Assembly (NCBI RefSeq): GCF_000943545.1
Contig: NZ_JTHP01000012.1
Location: forward strand, 1 to 64,000
DNA: 64,000 bases
Direction of reading: 5' to 3'
Source: Paenibacillus terrae
GTDB lineage: Bacteria; Bacillota; Bacilli; Paenibacillales; Paenibacillaceae
The notes beneath the pieces were generated by a model. The model saw nothing but the letters and a program-made list of their open reading frames with translations, ran no database searches and was not told the DNA's origin. This document shows positions 62,909-64,000 of the stretch, piece by piece. The first letter of the stretch is position 1, and every line of letters starts with the position of its first letter. Position numbers and translations under genes: made by a program.

Positions 62909-64000
62909 TTGCGTATTTTTGATATTCTTCGTATATTGGTTGCAGAACAGTTGGTCAACGGAGAACACTTGGCAAATGTATTGAAGGTATCCTCTCGAAC
63001 CATACGAACGGATTTAAAGGAATTGGGTGCGCTGTTGTCGAAGCATGGAGCAGCAGTCAAACCTCTCAAAGGATCGGGCTACAAGTTAGAGATTCGGGAC
63101 GAACAAGAATTTCATCATCTGCTGAAGCAGTTAAAGGATTATGAAAATAATGTGCCCTATCCATTAGCGAATTCTTCTGAAGCGAGAAATCGTTTTTTAA
63201 TGAAAAAGCTGCTGCTCACCAATGCATATATCAAACTTGATGATTTAGCTGAGATCCTGTATGTTAGTAGATCTACTTTACAGAATGACCTCAAAGAACT
63301 GCGCAAGTTACTGGCAACCTACGGACTATCCCTGGAGAACAGACCGTATCATGGTATTCGAGTCAAAGGTAACGAGGCCAAGCTGCGTTATTGCATTTCC
63401 GACTATATATTCAGTAGAACAGATGAAATAGGCGAGCAGCAGATGTCCCACCCTCCTCTGATTTCTAACGAAGAGATGGAATGCATAAGAGAGGTGATTC
63501 TGGATCGCATTGAGTTCAATGATATTCAGTTGTCGGACATTGCTTTGAACAATCTGGTCATTCATATTGCTATAGCATGTAAGCGTATTCGTGAAGAAAG
63601 GTATGTTTCGTATTATCCTCAAGAAATGAAAAAAATTGAAGCGCAGAAAGAGTTTATGGTGGCGACTGAGATCGTATCCGCTTTAGAACAAAAAATGAAG
63701 CACTCCTTTCCACTTGTTGAAGTTGCGTACATTGCTGTGCACCTGCTGGGTGTAAGGACAGTCGTTAGTGCCCATTTGGATGAAGTAGAGATTAAAAAGA
63801 TCATTGATAAAGATATCTACGAGCTAACTATTGAAATACTAAACCAAATTGATCAACAGTTGAAAATGAACATTCACAACGACAAGGAATTGCTGATTGC
63901 TTTTTGTCTTCACCTCAAACCGGTCATTAACCGCTATCAATACGGAATGAATTTGCGTAATCCTATGCTGGATGAAATCAAAGCCAATTACCCGCTTGCC
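62909..64000 (+). CDS. PRD-containing BglG/MtlR-type activator, N-terminal part
   Basis: 364 codons, running past the right edge. Start TTG with AAGGAGG 6 nt upstream. Two HTH domains (ILVAEQLVNGEHLANVLKVS; TNAYIKLDDLAEILYVSRST), then PRD1 (LSDIALNNLVIHIAIACKRI and VAYIAVHLLG) and the beginning of PRD2 (ELLIAFCLHLKPVINRYQYG). Such regulators activate PTS operons according to phosphorylation. The regulated operon lies beyond the window. Confidence 0.88.
   Translation, partial: MRIFDILRILVAEQLVNGEHLANVLKVSSRTIRTDLKELGALLSKHGAAVKPLKGSGYKLEIRDEQEFHHLLKQLKDYENNVPYPLANSSEARNRFLMKKLLLTNAYIKLDDLAEILYVSRSTLQNDLKELRKLLATYGLSLENRPYHGIRVKGNEAKLRYCISDYIFSRTDEIGEQQMSHPPLISNEEMECIREVILDRIEFNDIQLSDIALNNLVIHIAIACKRIREERYVSYYPQEMKKIEAQKEFMVATEIVSALEQKMKHSFPLVEVAYIAVHLLGVRTVVSAHLDEVEIKKIIDKDIYELTIEILNQIDQQLKMNIHNDKELLIAFCLHLKPVINRYQYGMNLRNPMLDEIKANYPLA

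Overview
The window looks like a chromosome segment of a spore-forming, low-to-mid GC Gram-positive bacterium, most likely Paenibacillus (P. polymyxa group). The reasons are AGGAGG-type ribosome sites with frequent TTG and GTG starts, a gerE sporulation gene, a YhcN/YlaJ spore lipoprotein, a SigO/RsoA-YvrJ locus and a RpiR-nagB-nagA operon. Assignments rest on reading motifs and on recalled family features; no database search was run.

Layout. (1) Positions 1 to about 20,010 are the right part of a contractile-tailed prophage. On the minus strand run terminase, portal, ClpP-type protease, decoration and capsid genes, then connectors, sheath, tube, a tail chaperone with a -1 frameshift site, the tape measure, tail X and late-control D. 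The tape-measure gene is interrupted by a 227-nt ORF-less group I intron. Upstream of the packaging genes is a strong promoter followed by a leader with two terminators, arranged like the lambda pR'/6S late leader. Further right are accessory genes, tRNA-like elements with abnormal anticodon arms, and a 430-nt highly structured gene-free stretch that looks like a large phage RNA of the ROOL/GOLLD kind. The prophage ends inside gerE, leaving only the gene's 5' part here. (2) 20.3-24.6 kb: Fur-controlled efeO-efeB-efeU iron uptake operon. (3) 24.8-37.2 kb: a 12-gene minus-strand biosynthetic operon with two acyl carrier proteins, two ATP-grasp ligases, a BtrH-like acyltransferase, a BtrK-like PLP decarboxylase, a radical SAM/SPASM enzyme, a GT-B glycosyltransferase, a Gfo/Idh/MocA oxidoreductase and a three-gene ABC exporter. 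(4) 37.3-40.2 kb: amino-sugar operon. (5) 40.3-43.1 kb: spore lipoprotein and secreted lipase. (6) 43.2-48.8 kb: sucrose/alpha-glucoside operon with an AraC regulator. (7) 48.9-49.8 kb: split sigma factor SigO/RsoA-like pair and yvrJ. (8) 49.9-54.1 kb: Gld-like ABC system. (9) 54.6-55.7 kb: glycosyltransferase. (10) 55.8-60.4 kb: beta-glucoside PTS, GH140-like enzyme and LacI repressor. (11) 60.5-62.8 kb: arsRBC. (12) 62.9 kb to the edge: PRD-type regulator, cut off.

How parts work together. The biosynthetic operon has the core of the carrier-bound side-chain route of butirosin (ATP-grasp loading of an amino acid on an ACP, decarboxylation on the ACP, transfer by BtrH), but none of the aminoglycoside genes. 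It therefore probably makes a different, exported product. The most novel candidates are this operon, the tape-measure intron, the large RNA next to tRNA-like elements, and the gerE split, which may be a sporulation-reversible interruption.
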